Shown here: one piece after another, positions 44,922 through 53,931 of the stretch
How the letters are laid out: each line of letters starts with the position of its first letter
Position numbering within the stretch: the first letter of the stretch is position 1
Source of the DNA: Bacteroidia bacterium
Lineage (GTDB): Bacteria > Bacteroidota > Bacteroidia > Cytophagales > Flammeovirgaceae
Length of the DNA stretch: 64,000 bases
Direction: 5' to 3'
NCBI GenBank assembly: GCA_030425505.1
Contig: JAUIAB010000014.1
Coordinates: 23,763-87,762, forward strand
The notes under the pieces: generated by a model
What the model was told of the DNA's origin: nothing
Databases searched by the model: none
What the model saw: the letters and a program-made list of their open reading frames with translations, nothing else
Program-made: the position numbers and the translations under genes

Positions 44922-47903
44922 ATGAGAAATAAAATAGGAATCATTTTATTAACAGTGATAATCACCTTATTATCACTTTATTATCTCTCTTTTTCTTTTG
45001 TTTCAAGAAATGTAGAAAACAAGGCAAAAGAGTATGCAACTGACGAATCAGGAGCATTTGATAGGAAAAAGAAAGAAGCATACTTAGATTCCATATGGAA
45101 TAAGCCTGTATATAATTTTTTAGGCGCTGAGTTTACTTATAAGGAGGTGAAAGATAATGCTTTAAATTTAGGTCTTGACCTTCAAGGAGGTATGCATGTA
45201 GTGCTTGAGATTTCCCCAGCAGATATTATTGTTGCTTTATCTGGTAATAGCACAAATATTAACTTTAAAGCAGCTCTAGAACAGGCTAAAGAAAATTTGA
45301 CTACCAGTCAAAAAGACTTTACAACACTCTTTTTTGACGCTTTAGAAGAAAAAGATCCTAATGTAAACCTTGCAGAAATTTTTGCTTCTAGCGCTAATAG
45401 AGGGATTATAGATTATAGCTCTAGTAATGGAGAAGTAAAAAAGCTTGTGCAAAGAGAGGTAAACGATGCTATTGATAGAGCTTTTGAGATTATCAAAACT
45501 AGGATTGACAGGTTTGGGGTGAGTCAGCCTAACGTACAGCTTATTCAGGGAACAAATAGGATTCAAATTGAGCTTCCGGGAGAACCAAACCCTCAAAGAG
45601 TTAGAAAACTCTTACAGGGAGTTGCAAAGTTGGAATTTTCAGAAGTTTGGACTGCACAAGAATTCCAACCATTCATCATAAAAGCAAATGATTATTGGGT
45701 GAAAAAAGAAAAAGCTCTGGCAAAGTCTGATACTACTCTGATAGACGAAAGTAGCAATGATGAATTAATTGCAAACAAAGATGGGGAAGATGAACAACTT
45801 TTTGAATCCTCTAATGGAGACTCGATCTCTACTGACTCAACTGCTGTAGAAGAGACAATAACTAGCTCCCCTTTATTTAGTCTTTTAAAAGCTCCTGGTG
45901 CATTGGTTTATTCTGTAGAAGACACTGCTAAGATTAACACTTTCTTAAATGATCCAAAAGTCAAGTCTATTTTCCCAGTGGATTTAACATTTATGTGGGC
46001 TTTTAAAGCTGACCAAAATGAAGAAGGAGAAAGCTTCATGCAATTATATGGGATCAGAAGTGGTAAAAGATTTTCTTTAGAAGGAGATGTAGTGGTTGAT
46101 GCTCGTCAAAGCTTTGACCAGATAGGAAATCCTTCTGTTTCTATGTCTATGAATGTGAAAGGATCTAGGGATTGGAAAAAAATGACTGCCAAAAATGTAG
46201 GTAAACAAATAGCTATTGTTCTGGACGGGTATGTATATAGTGCACCAAGAGTAAGTGGAGCAATTGATAATGGTAGTTCATCTATTACTGGGAACTTCAC
46301 TATGGAAGAAGCACAAGATTTGGCAAACGTACTTAAAGCAGGAAAGTTACCAGCTCCTACCAGAATAGTAGAAGAAGTTTTTGTTGGTCCTTCGTTAGGA
46401 GTTCAGGCTCAAAATCAAGGGTTGCTTTCTGTAGTAGCAGGTCTTCTTTTAGTAATCGTATTTATGATTGCCTATTACGCTAAAGGAGGCTTGGTTGCTA
46501 ACGTAGCACTTCTGGTTAATATCTTTTTCATTTTTGGAATCATGGCTCAAATTAAAGCGGCTTTGACTTTACCAGGTATTGCTGGTATTGTGCTTACCAT
46601 TGGTATGTCTATTGACGCTAATGTTCTGATTTTTGAAAGAATTAAAGAAGAGCTTAGAAAAGATGACAAGAATTTGCTTAATGCTATTCGTTTAGGATAC
46701 AATAGAGCTTTTTGGACGATTTTTGACTCTAACTTAACCACATTCCTAACAGGCATATTCCTTTTTTCATTTGGATCAGGACCAGTAAAAGGTTTTGCTG
46801 TAACACTGATGGTAGGTATTGCATGCTCTTTCTTCTCTGCGGTTTATGTAACCAGAGTTATTGTTACTTACCTAACTAAGAAAGGAAATGAAAGTAAGCT
46901 AAACTTTAGTTCTCCTTTTTCTAAAAGATTGCTTTCGAATTCCAATATTGATTTTTTAAGTAAAAGAAAAATAGCTTATGTTTTTTCTTCTGTTCTTATC
47001 GTAATAGGTCTAGCTTTAATGCTTACGCAAGGTCTAAATCTTGGTGTAGATTTTAAAGGTGGTAGATCTTATATAGTAGAATTTGATAAAGAAGTCGTTC
47101 CTTCAAAGTTAGAAACAGCTCTAAAGAGTAATTTTAAAGACGCTGGCATGGAGGTGAAAACATTTGGAGATGCGAAAACTCTTAAAATCACTACGAACTA
47201 TATGGTAGATAATGAGTCTGAAACAGCTGATCAAGAAGTTTTGTCTTCTCTTATTGCCGGTATTCAAACGTATACTGGAGATACGTATGTAACCTCTCCT
47301 GATCCTAATAGTGGGGAATTTACTATCCCAAGTACTTCAAAAGTAGGAGCAACTATTGCAGATGATATTGCAAATGCGGCTAGAAGTGCGGGTATTTATT
47401 CTTTGATAGCTATATTCCTCTATATTTGGGTACGATTTAGAAGATGGAGATTTGGACTTGGTGCTGTTGTGGCACTTTTCCATGATACGTTGATGGTACT
47501 TTCCATATTTGCCATTGCCAGGGTATTAGGTATTTCATTTGAGATCGATCAGGTTTTTGTAGCTGCAGTACTAACTATTATAGGTTATTCTATTAATGAT
47601 ACTGTGGTAGTTTTTGATAGAATAAGAGAATACCTAGGATTAGGTGATTCAAGTGACTTTAAAGGTTTAGTAAACAGATCTATCAATAGTACCCTAAATA
47701 GAACAGTGATTACATCTCTTACTACATTATTAGTGGTACTCATCCTGTTTATTTTTGGAGGAGAAGTCTTGAGAGGATTTTCTTTTGCCTTATTGGTGGG
47801 AATATTGTTTGGAACCTATTCCTCTATTTTCGTAGCAACACCAATAGTTTATGATACTGCTCCCGCTTCTTTAAAAGGAAAAACAAAAGAAGAAGAGAAA
47901 TAG
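44922..47903 (+). CDS. secDF: Fused protein translocase subunit SecDF
   Basis: The product is 993 residues. The SecD half starts with one TM helix and LGLDLQGGMHVVLEISP, has a periplasmic P1 domain with a low-complexity acidic insert (about residues 270-310), and a six-TM block with PGIAGIVLTIGMSIDANVLIFERIKEE as separate conserved stretches. The SecF half begins near residue 680 and contains LNLGVDFKGGRSYIVEFD and SINDTVVVFDRIREY. It uses proton motive force to pull exported proteins out of the Sec channel. A SecD-SecF fusion is usual in Bacteroidota. Confidence 0.97.
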   Translation: MRNKIGIILLTVIITLLSLYYLSFSFVSRNVENKAKEYATDESGAFDRKKKEAYLDSIWNKPVYNFLGAEFTYKEVKDNALNLGLDLQGGMHVVLEISPADIIVALSGNSTNINFKAALEQAKENLTTSQKDFTTLFFDALEEKDPNVNLAEIFASSANRGIIDYSSSNGEVKKLVQREVNDAIDRAFEIIKTRIDRFGVSQPNVQLIQGTNRIQIELPGEPNPQRVRKLLQGVAKLEFSEVWTAQEFQPFIIKANDYWVKKEKALAKSDTTLIDESSNDELIANKDGEDEQLFESSNGDSISTDSTAVEETITSSPLFSLLKAPGALVYSVEDTAKINTFLNDPKVKSIFPVDLTFMWAFKADQNEEGESFMQLYGIRSGKRFSLEGDVVVDARQSFDQIGNPSVSMSMNVKGSRDWKKMTAKNVGKQIAIVLDGYVYSAPRVSGAIDNGSSSITGNFTMEEAQDLANVLKAGKLPAPTRIVEEVFVGPSLGVQAQNQGLLSVVAGLLLVIVFMIAYYAKGGLVANVALLVNIFFIFGIMAQIKAALTLPGIAGIVLTIGMSIDANVLIFERIKEELRKDDKNLLNAIRLGYNRAFWTIFDSNLTTFLTGIFLFSFGSGPVKGFAVTLMVGIACSFFSAVYVTRVIVTYLTKKGNESKLNFSSPFSKRLLSNSNIDFLSKRKIAYVFSSVLIVIGLALMLTQGLNLGVDFKGGRSYIVEFDKEVVPSKLETALKSNFKDAGMEVKTFGDAKTLKITTNYMVDNESETADQEVLSSLIAGIQTYTGDTYVTSPDPNSGEFTIPSTSKVGATIADDIANAARSAGIYSLIAIFLYIWVRFRRWRFGLGAVVALFHDTLMVLSIFAIARVLGISFEIDQVFVAAVLTIIGYSINDTVVVFDRIREYLGLGDSSDFKGLVNRSINSTLNRTVITSLTTLLVVLILFIFGGEVLRGFSFALLVGILFGTYSSIFVATPIVYDTAPASLKGKTKEEEK

Positions 47904-47923
47904 AAGAATAGTCTATTTTTAAA

Positions 47924-47963
47924 AAAGGGAGTTGCTAAACTTTACACATTAGCAGCTCCCTTT
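47924..47963 (+). terminator. Intrinsic terminator of secDF
   Basis: AAAGGGAGTTGCTAA and TTAGCAGCTCCCTTT form a long stem with one mismatch, followed by CTTTTTAT. It lies 20 bp after the secDF stop. Confidence 0.8.
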
Positions 47964-48118
47964 CTTTTTATAGGCTTTCTTATAATACCAATTATATTTT
48001 TAAATAGCGGTTTCATTTCTTATGTTTAGGAATGGGAAGAAAAATGAGGAGGTCTTTGCAAAACTGGCTGGTTTAATAATTGAGAGTATTTTTGGTTTTT
48101 TTCTGCTGGTTTGTATGA

Positions 48119-48304
48119 CTATTTGTTTTGTTGCTTTTCAGGAAACTGCTTTAATTTCCTGATTTTCTCTTCCATTTCAGCTTTTTGTTTATTTGTATTG
48201 CATTGGACACAATTATCCCAGGAGCTATCCACCACCACATAGCGCTTCTTGCCAATCCCAAAATACGCAATAGAAAAAAAAGGTATAGGATTTGGTGGTT
48301 TCAT
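48119..48304 (-). CDS. Possible 61-residue protein, hypothetical
   Basis: An ATG-started frame encodes MKPPNPIPFFSIAYFGIGKK followed by a region with CVQC (residues ~33-36) and a Lys/Glu-rich helical tail. The mixed hydrophobic, Cys and charged layout looks more like a real small protein than chance, but there is no neighbour or promoter to support it. The surrounding gap (47964-48642) otherwise holds only a hairpin at 48413-48434 (AAATGGG with CCCATTT). Confidence 0.35.
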   Translation of the reverse strand: MKPPNPIPFFSIAYFGIGKKRYVVVDSSWDNCVQCNTNKQKAEMEEKIRKLKQFPEKQQNK

Positions 48305-48580
48305 ACCTAACGCTCAGCGTTAGAGAATAATAGATATAAAATTTAACTTATCCTTTAGCAATCAACAGTTACACCATGGGGTGGAATGGTTTTTTAAAGC
48401 AAATGCTGGCTAAAATGGGGTTTAGAACCCATTTCGGGTCTTGTTCAGACCTACCCTCACAAAACTCTAATCGTGGATATAAAATATCTGCCATTTTAGA
48501 ATCTTTTATTACTAGAAACTGTTGAATTTTCAAGTATGGTATTTTAACATCCTAGACTTGTAACAAAAAAGAGCTTAAAA

Positions 48581-48612
48581 AAGGCTCTCTAAAATGAAAT
48601 TTAGAGAGCCTT
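48581..48612 (-). terminator. Intrinsic terminator of the RRM protein gene
   Basis: AAGGCTCTCTAAA and TTTAGAGAGCCTT pair perfectly over 13 bp around a 6-nt loop. On the minus strand the arm ends in a run of six T's. It lies 31 bp after the stop. Confidence 0.85.
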
Positions 48613-48642
48613 AGTTAATAAGTAGATTGTATATATAGAATA

Positions 48643-48897
48643 CTAGTAGCGCTCTTTTGGAGGCTTAGCTTTATTAACAACAATGTTTCTACCATTGAGT
48701 GCTGAGCCATCTAATTTTTCAATAGCTTCAGCTGCCTCTCCATCATCTGTCATATCTACAAACCCGAAACCTTTACCTCTTCCAGTAAATTTGTCTTTGA
48801 TAATTTTAACAGATTCTACATTTCCAAAATCAGAAAATGCCATTTCAAGATCTGACTCCTGCAGATCGTAATCTAAGTTTCCTACGTAAATGTTCAT
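48643..48897 (-). CDS. RNA-binding protein with single RRM
   Basis: The product is 84 residues, one RRM domain and nothing else. RNP2 is IYVGNL (residues 3-8) and RNP1 is KGFGFVDM (about 43-50), both with the aromatic residues that stack on RNA bases. Such stand-alone RRM proteins are common in Bacteroidota and cyanobacteria and are often cold-induced. They may act as RNA chaperones where no classical Hfq is present. The leader is long (over 100 nt) if the candidate -7 element at 49012-49019 is used. Confidence 0.95.
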   Translation of the reverse strand: MNIYVGNLDYDLQESDLEMAFSDFGNVESVKIIKDKFTGRGKGFGFVDMTDDGEAAEAIEKLDGSALNGRNIVVNKAKPPKERY

Positions 48898-49011
48898 GAA
48901 ATAAAATATAAAGATATTAAAAATATATAATTTGAGTGGATCTATAAAATAGTAGAATTACATTAATTGAGGTTAAAAAATTCGGCATATTCAAGAAGCC
49001 AATCATTAGTA

Positions 49012-49019
49012 CAAATGTA
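49012..49019 (-). promoter_or_regulatory. Candidate -7 element for the RRM gene
   Basis: The minus strand reads TACATTTG, matching TAnnTTTG, ~115 bp before the RRM start and within the gap after the 49047 gene. The -33 TTG is not clear. Confidence 0.35.
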
Positions 49020-49046
49020 AAACAATTGATGGATAAAAGCTAAATT

Positions 49047-49658
49047 TTATTTCCAAGCAGCTGCTATTTCTTCTTTTACAGATTTAAATTGTGCTTGCTT
49101 TTTTTCGAGCAGCTTACTTTCTACATCTTTAAGCCATTGCTCTTTACTATACTCTCCTTTGGGGTGGGCAGAACGATAAGTAGTATAACTTAATCCTAAT
49201 GCTTCAAACTCGTCTTTATATGCTTCTTCAATTATCACAAAGTTTGCAGCAGTATTTTGCCTGAGATCTGCTATATGTTCTGGCAACTGAGTAAATGTTT
49301 GAGAGAGCTGAGTAAAATAACTTTCTTGCTTTTGTATTAATTCCATTTTCTGCTCTTCTTCCATTAACTTTTGCTGTTCTTCAACATTCCACTCTTCCGA
49401 TAATCTAACCTTTCCAAAAGTTTCATAATTGCCTTTCAGCAACTCTTTCCATTGATTTATCTGCTCTTTTTCTTGTAATGTCAAACTAACCCAAGGTTTA
49501 CCAACATACGCACTCCACACTGCTTGATTTGACGCATTTTTTTGCAATGTCGACCAAAGTTTAGGCTTTCCTAATGGATCTTTGCTATCCTGTGAAAAAG
49601 AAAAAATAGAAACTAAGAGAAACAAAAAAAGCAATGCGTTTGGAAGTATTTTTCTCAT
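49047..49658 (-). CDS. Exported helical protein, hypothetical
   Basis: The product is 203 residues from ATG 49658 (upstream in-frame residues TTYNYYNKH are unlikely to belong). A signal peptide (MRKILPNALLFLFLLVSIFS) is followed by a Gln/Glu/Lys-rich, probably coiled-coil body (EEQQKLMEEEQKMELIQKQE). A mature-start pattern SFSQDSKDP suggests periplasmic location. Family not recognised. The gap 49659-49994 upstream contains no gene or strong hairpin. Confidence 0.65.
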   Translation of the reverse strand: MRKILPNALLFLFLLVSIFSFSQDSKDPLGKPKLWSTLQKNASNQAVWSAYVGKPWVSLTLQEKEQINQWKELLKGNYETFGKVRLSEEWNVEEQQKLMEEEQKMELIQKQESYFTQLSQTFTQLPEHIADLRQNTAANFVIIEEAYKDEFEALGLSYTTYRSAHPKGEYSKEQWLKDVESKLLEKKQAQFKSVKEEIAAAWK

Positions 49659-49994
49659 ATGTTTATTATAATAATTATAAGTTGTCAAAAACTATTCCAC
49701 TTTTATTAAATAGTTCAACCGATTAGTTTTTTCACGAGAAAAATACCTTGCAGGTTTATTTCGTTAAGTTTTTTTAAGCATAAAACTAAGGTCTAAACCT
49801 ATTTAATTTACTTTAAATTCTATCTAGAGTCTGCTCCTCTTACAACTGTTAACCTTCTAAATACTTATGTGTTTTAGCAAAAAATAACAGGTTAAGCATT
49901 TTTTGCTTTTTAGGTAAATGCTAAATACTAATACCCTCATGCTTGTAAGATTTTAAAAGAAAAGACTGAAGTTTTCTTTGTTTGGAGCATGGAT

Positions 49995-50978
49995 TTATTT
50001 TTCAAACAAACAGTCCGTAAAATAATGCTTACAGTCATTAAATCTATTAATGATCCTAAACCCTGCCTTTTTTGCTAATTCTTCAATTTCTGAGTCGCTA
50101 AATTTCTTAGAAATTTCTGTATGTATTGGCTCTCCTTGATAAAACTCAAATTCTTTTCCAAGTTGTTCTGACCAAACTTTTTGCTTTCTTAAACTTACAA
50201 GATAGCTCTTAGCTAAACCTGTTTGAGGATCGTATGTTGGGTAGTGTTCAAACTGTGTTATTTCAAAGTTTGTGCCTAAGGTTTCATTTATTCTTTTTAG
50301 AAGATTTAAGTTGAATGATTTTGTAATACCTTCAGAGTCGTTATAGGCTTGTAATATGGTAAAAGGGCTTTTTTTCAGATCAAAGCCTATGAGAATTTTA
50401 TCATTTTTTACACAAGCATCATTTAATTTCTGTAAAAAGCTCAATGCTTTCTGGTCGCTAAAGTTTCCTATGTTAGCTCCAAGAAAAAGAATGATTTTTT
50501 TCCTATTAGAGAACTGACTTATTTTTTGAAGTGCCTCAAAGTATTCTCCCTGAATTGTTTCATACTCTAAATCTGGGTAGGATTGACTTAGATCTGATGA
50601 CAGTTGGTCTAAGACATTCTTCGATATATCAATTGGAAGATACTGAAAGTCTAAGTTTTCTTTTTGAAAGTGCTGAAGAAGCACTTTCGTCTTAAAGCCG
50701 TCCCCTGCTCCGAGCTCTATTAAATCAAACCCCTCGCCGCTTTGGTCAAAGCTCTTTAGTATGTTATCTGCTTGCTGACTAAATATTTCGTACTCACAAT
50801 TTGTAAGATAGTATTCGGGCATTCTCATGATCTTTTGAAAGATCTCATCCCCTTTGCTATCGTAAAAGTATTTGCTATCAATATATTTTTCTCTAACAGA
50901 GAGTCCTTTTATTATATCTTTAGCGAACATACTATTTTTTACAGGAGTTTCTTTTTTATTTAACAAGTCTAATTCCAT
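49995..50978 (-). CDS. egtD: L-histidine N-alpha-methyltransferase
   Basis: The product is 327 residues. The family blocks are KYFYDSKGDEIFQKIMRMPEY (in two adjoining parts), the SAM-binding FDLIELGAGDGFKTKVLL, FLGANIGNFSD and LIGFDLKKS. EgtD trimethylates histidine to hercynine, the first step of ergothioneine synthesis. It overlaps the end of egtB by 23 bp, so the two are one operon. No egtE, egtA or egtC is visible in the window. Confidence 0.92.
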   Translation of the reverse strand: MELDLLNKKETPVKNSMFAKDIIKGLSVREKYIDSKYFYDSKGDEIFQKIMRMPEYYLTNCEYEIFSQQADNILKSFDQSGEGFDLIELGAGDGFKTKVLLQHFQKENLDFQYLPIDISKNVLDQLSSDLSQSYPDLEYETIQGEYFEALQKISQFSNRKKIILFLGANIGNFSDQKALSFLQKLNDACVKNDKILIGFDLKKSPFTILQAYNDSEGITKSFNLNLLKRINETLGTNFEITQFEHYPTYDPQTGLAKSYLVSLRKQKVWSEQLGKEFEFYQGEPIHTEISKKFSDSEIEELAKKAGFRIINRFNDCKHYFTDCLFEK

Positions 50979-52128
50979 TGTATTGCCATCTTAAATATGG
51001 GTGGAAAAAATTTCTATAGGTAACCCTATTATGTTCTGGTGCTGTTGCAATAGATGCCCCACGAAGTACTATTTGGTTTATCATAAACTTTCCATTGTAC
51101 TCCCCTATTGCATTTTCCCATTTCTTAAAGTTGGGGTATGGGTGGTATGCGCTATATGTCCATTCCCACCTTTTCCCCCATTGGAACTTCGGAGCTGCTA
51201 CTTCCCATTCGTATTCGGTTGGAAGCCTCTCTCCTCTCCACTGCGCAAATGCCTGTGCCTCATAGAAGCTTACATGGGTTAGTGTTCTTTCTTTATCTAG
51301 CTTTTGCAGACCGTTTAATGTAAAATGATACCATTCGCCATTAATATTTTTCCAGTACTCCGGGTGTGATATGTTGTTGTTCTTAACCCACTCCCACCCT
51401 TCTGAGAGCCAATAGGAAAAGTTTTTATAACCTCCATCCTTTATAAACTCCAAGTATTCTCCATTTGTGATTAGCTCATTGCAAATCTGGTAGGAGTTTA
51501 GGTATACTTTGTGTCTACCCGTTTCGTTATCAAAGCAAAACTCTTCTCCTGTATTCCCTACTTCATATATTCCCTCTTCTATTTTAATATACTCCTTAGC
51601 ATTGTCTTTATCTAGATTTTGACTTTTCTCACCTTCTTCTAAGAAGTTTTTATCATAGATAGGGTACAGAGGGTTTTTACTAAGTATGTATTTAATATCT
51701 GTAAGAAGTAGCTCCTGGTGTTGCTGCTCATGCTGTAAGCCAAGCTCTATAGTTTTATATACTTCTGTGTCTAATTCTCTTTCAGAAACTGCTTCTAGCA
51801 AGTGTTTATCTACATAAGCTCGATAATCGTATATTTCTTTAACACAGGGTCTCGTTAGGTTTCCCCTCTCAACTCTACTTACTCTCTCCCCTTGCGACTC
51901 ATAGTAGCTATTGAAGATGAAGTCGTATTTTTCATTGAATACTTTATAGTCTTTATCTAGGTTCTTTAGTACAAAGTTTTCAAAAAACCATGTTGTATGC
52001 CCTAAATGCCATTTTGGAGGACTTACATCTATAATTGGTTGAGCAACATAGTCTTCATTCTCTAGTGGCTGACAAAGTTTCTCGGTTCTTTCTCTTGTTT
52101 TTTGGTATTTTTCGAGAGTATTTCTCAA
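50956..52128 (-). CDS. egtB: Ergothioneine biosynthesis sulfoxide synthase EgtB
   Basis: The product is 390 residues from TTG 52128. The N-terminal DinB-like domain supplies the iron ligands: His41 in WHLGHTTWFFE and His133 and His137 in HEQQHQE. The C-terminal formylglycine-generating-enzyme (FGE)-sulfatase domain ends RVTYRNFFHPYLRWQYNGIRL. EgtB is a non-haem iron enzyme that oxidatively couples hercynine to a thiol donor. With no egtA gene nearby, cysteine rather than gamma-glutamylcysteine may be the donor (inference). Confidence 0.92.
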   Translation of the reverse strand: MRNTLEKYQKTRERTEKLCQPLENEDYVAQPIIDVSPPKWHLGHTTWFFENFVLKNLDKDYKVFNEKYDFIFNSYYESQGERVSRVERGNLTRPCVKEIYDYRAYVDKHLLEAVSERELDTEVYKTIELGLQHEQQHQELLLTDIKYILSKNPLYPIYDKNFLEEGEKSQNLDKDNAKEYIKIEEGIYEVGNTGEEFCFDNETGRHKVYLNSYQICNELITNGEYLEFIKDGGYKNFSYWLSEGWEWVKNNNISHPEYWKNINGEWYHFTLNGLQKLDKERTLTHVSFYEAQAFAQWRGERLPTEYEWEVAAPKFQWGKRWEWTYSAYHPYPNFKKWENAIGEYNGKFMINQIVLRGASIATAPEHNRVTYRNFFHPYLRWQYNGIRLVK

Positions 52129-52349
52129 AGTTCTCGTGACTTTTGGCTTTTGAAACGGAAAAGATAGAAAATTTAATGTTTAACGTGGTCTAATTGTTCA
52201 TTTTTTTTACCAATTATTAAGAGAGAATTCAATAATGGTATTGAAATTGCGTTTGAGTAGATATAGTTTTAATATCAATTTTAACCTATCTTAAAGTTAT
52301 TCTTCTGGATTAAGTACTACTCGTTTTTTAACTTTACAAAAAAAAGATA

Positions 52350-52982
52350 ATGGCAACTACGATTTCACAAGAAGTGTATAGTTCTAAAAGTAAGAGAAAT
52401 CAAAAGTTATTTAATAACCCTTTATTAGAGCGTCTTACAAGAACACATATTTCTGTCCCTGTTAGCATTTTTATTATTGTTGCTGCTGGTTTAGTTTATT
52501 ACGGTGTCTCTGAAGGTTTTATTTCAGCATTGCATGTTTCTATTGCTTTTTTTGTTGGTCTTCTTGCTTTTACCTGGGTAGAGTATGCTACTCACAGGTA
52601 TATTTTTCACATGGTCACCAGTACTAAGTTTAGAGAAAGCATTCAGTATAAGTTTCATGGTGTTCACCATGACTACCCTAAGGATAAATTTCGCCTTGCT
52701 ATGCCCCCCGTTGTCAGTGTTTTGATTGTCATTGCATTATTTTTCCTTTTCCGTTTAGTTATGGGTAGCTGGGTGTTTGGCTTCCTTCCTGGTTTTATAA
52801 CAGGCTACGCTCTCTATCTATTTGTTCATTATTCTGTACATGCCTTTAGGGTTCCAAAAAATTTTTTGAGAATTCTATGGATTCATCATGGAATTCACCA
52901 CCACAAGGAACATGACAGAGCTTTTGGCGTTTCTTCTCCTCTTTGGGATTTTATTTATAGAACTATGCCAAGGAAGAGTTAA
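52350..52982 (+). CDS. Fatty acid hydroxylase / sterol desaturase family membrane enzyme
   Basis: The product is 210 residues with four hydrophobic segments. The histidine boxes for the di-iron site are HRYIFH, HGVHHDYPKD, HYSVH and HHGIHHHKEHDRAFG. The order and the HDYPKD and SSPLWD motifs are closest to fatty acid 2-hydroxylases that act on sphingolipid-type acyl chains. Bacteroidota sphingolipids and sulfonolipids commonly carry 2-hydroxy fatty acids, so this is the probable role. A weak TAnnTTTG-like TAACTTTA lies 20 bp before the ATG. Confidence 0.88.
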   Translation: MATTISQEVYSSKSKRNQKLFNNPLLERLTRTHISVPVSIFIIVAAGLVYYGVSEGFISALHVSIAFFVGLLAFTWVEYATHRYIFHMVTSTKFRESIQYKFHGVHHDYPKDKFRLAMPPVVSVLIVIALFFLFRLVMGSWVFGFLPGFITGYALYLFVHYSVHAFRVPKNFLRILWIHHGIHHHKEHDRAFGVSSPLWDFIYRTMPRKS

Positions 52983-53050
52983 TATCCATTTGAAGCTTAC
53001 TTTTTAGGTTTATAGTAGCCTATTTATATTTTAATTACTTTCACTTTTAT

Positions 53051-53144
53051 AAAACAGACCATGTCTGATTAAAATTAAGGCTCACATAAAGCAATGATTA
53101 AGATGTGTGTCAAACAAACTAGGCAGGTCACAAATTTTAAACAC
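53051..53144 (+). repeat. Dispersed repeat family B, copy 4 (5' leader of 53145 gene)
   Basis: The copy runs from AAACAGACCATGTCTG to CACAAATTTTAAACAC and ends directly at the ATGAAAAAA of the next gene, as copy 3 does. An ATG inside the repeat (53094) stays in frame with the gene in copies 3 and 4 but not in copy 1. Confidence 0.8.
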
Positions 53145-53357
53145 ATGAAAAAAGTTATTGGCATTATTTTAATCTTGATTTCTATCTACACAGGTTATGT
53201 TGGGTTTGAGAAGTTCAGCAGTAGTGGAGAGTCTGTCAAAATTTTGGGGCTAGAGTTATCGGCTAAAGATAGTGACGGAAGATCCCAAGCATATATAATT
53301 CTAGGCTTAAGCATTGTATCTTTTCTGGGAGGTATTTACCTGGTAGCTAAAAAGTAG
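53145..53357 (+). CDS. Small two-TM membrane protein (DUF3185-like)
   Basis: The product is 70 residues from ATG 53145. The earlier in-frame ATG at 53094 lies inside repeat B and is rejected. Two hydrophobic helices (VIGIILILISIYTGYVGF and YIILGLSIVSFLGGIYLVA) flank a short polar loop, resembling the DUF3185 layout. Function unknown. It is followed by 570 bp without a gene. Confidence 0.6.
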   Translation: MKKVIGIILILISIYTGYVGFEKFSSSGESVKILGLELSAKDSDGRSQAYIILGLSIVSFLGGIYLVAKK

Positions 53358-53470
53358 CTTTTCAAAGTTATAGGTGTCATTTGTGCTAACAGTTCAAGTT
53401 TGAAGACGACTCAGATAAGCATTAAAAGCCTACTACTACCAATATCCTAAGGGCTTGATTAGTTTTTTTA

Positions 53471-53558
53471 AGATCCTGGATCGGAGTCCAGGATGACATG
53501 CTTTTTGCTAAAGCATGTTTTTGAGGAATGGAAATATATGCTAATCTGAACTCAGATT
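53471..53558 (+). repeat. Dispersed structured repeat family C, copy 1
   Basis: Three tandem hairpins: ATCCTGGA/TCCAGGAT (6-nt loop), ACATGCTTT/AAAGCATGT (5-nt loop) and AATCTGA/TCAGATT (2-nt loop). A second copy in the same orientation lies at 56026-56109. The 53358-53931 gap holds no gene otherwise. A small ACAAAA/TTTTGT palindrome lies near 53909-53922. Confidence 0.75.
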
Positions 53559-53931
53559 GGTTCGATTGTATGTTTATTTATGGAATTAACTCTGTAGTTT
53601 AATGAAATAATGACGTCTAGATTGTAGTGTACTACTTGTGCTTCTCTTTTACCTTCCGTTTGAATTATTCAAGATTTCTGCCAAGCTCGCGTTAATTGTA
53701 GATACTTTTAATATGTTCACTGTCCATCTTTAGATTTGTAGACAACAACTTCGCTATTTATTTTAGGAATATTCATGTCTCAATTATATAATTCTTTAAA
53801 CCTAAAGATAACGACCTCGGGGGATGGGAAGTACGAGAATCCGACCTGTCAAAATGCTATGCTATTTAACAAGCTTAAAATTAAGAGCCTTGCCTGCCAT
53901 TAGCTTATACAAAATGTTTTGTGCTGTTATT

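Noticed and set aside
48413..48470. Possible tRNA-like fold
   Set aside because: Hairpins are present but there is no T-loop consensus, anticodon arm or acceptor stem; no tRNA was found in the window.
53094..53144. Repeat B as an N-terminal extension (MIKMC...) of the downstream genes
   Set aside because: The same residues would be fused to unrelated proteins at 36291 and 53094, they are out of frame before argS, and a normal signal start follows. A translated leader peptide is not excluded but is unsupported.
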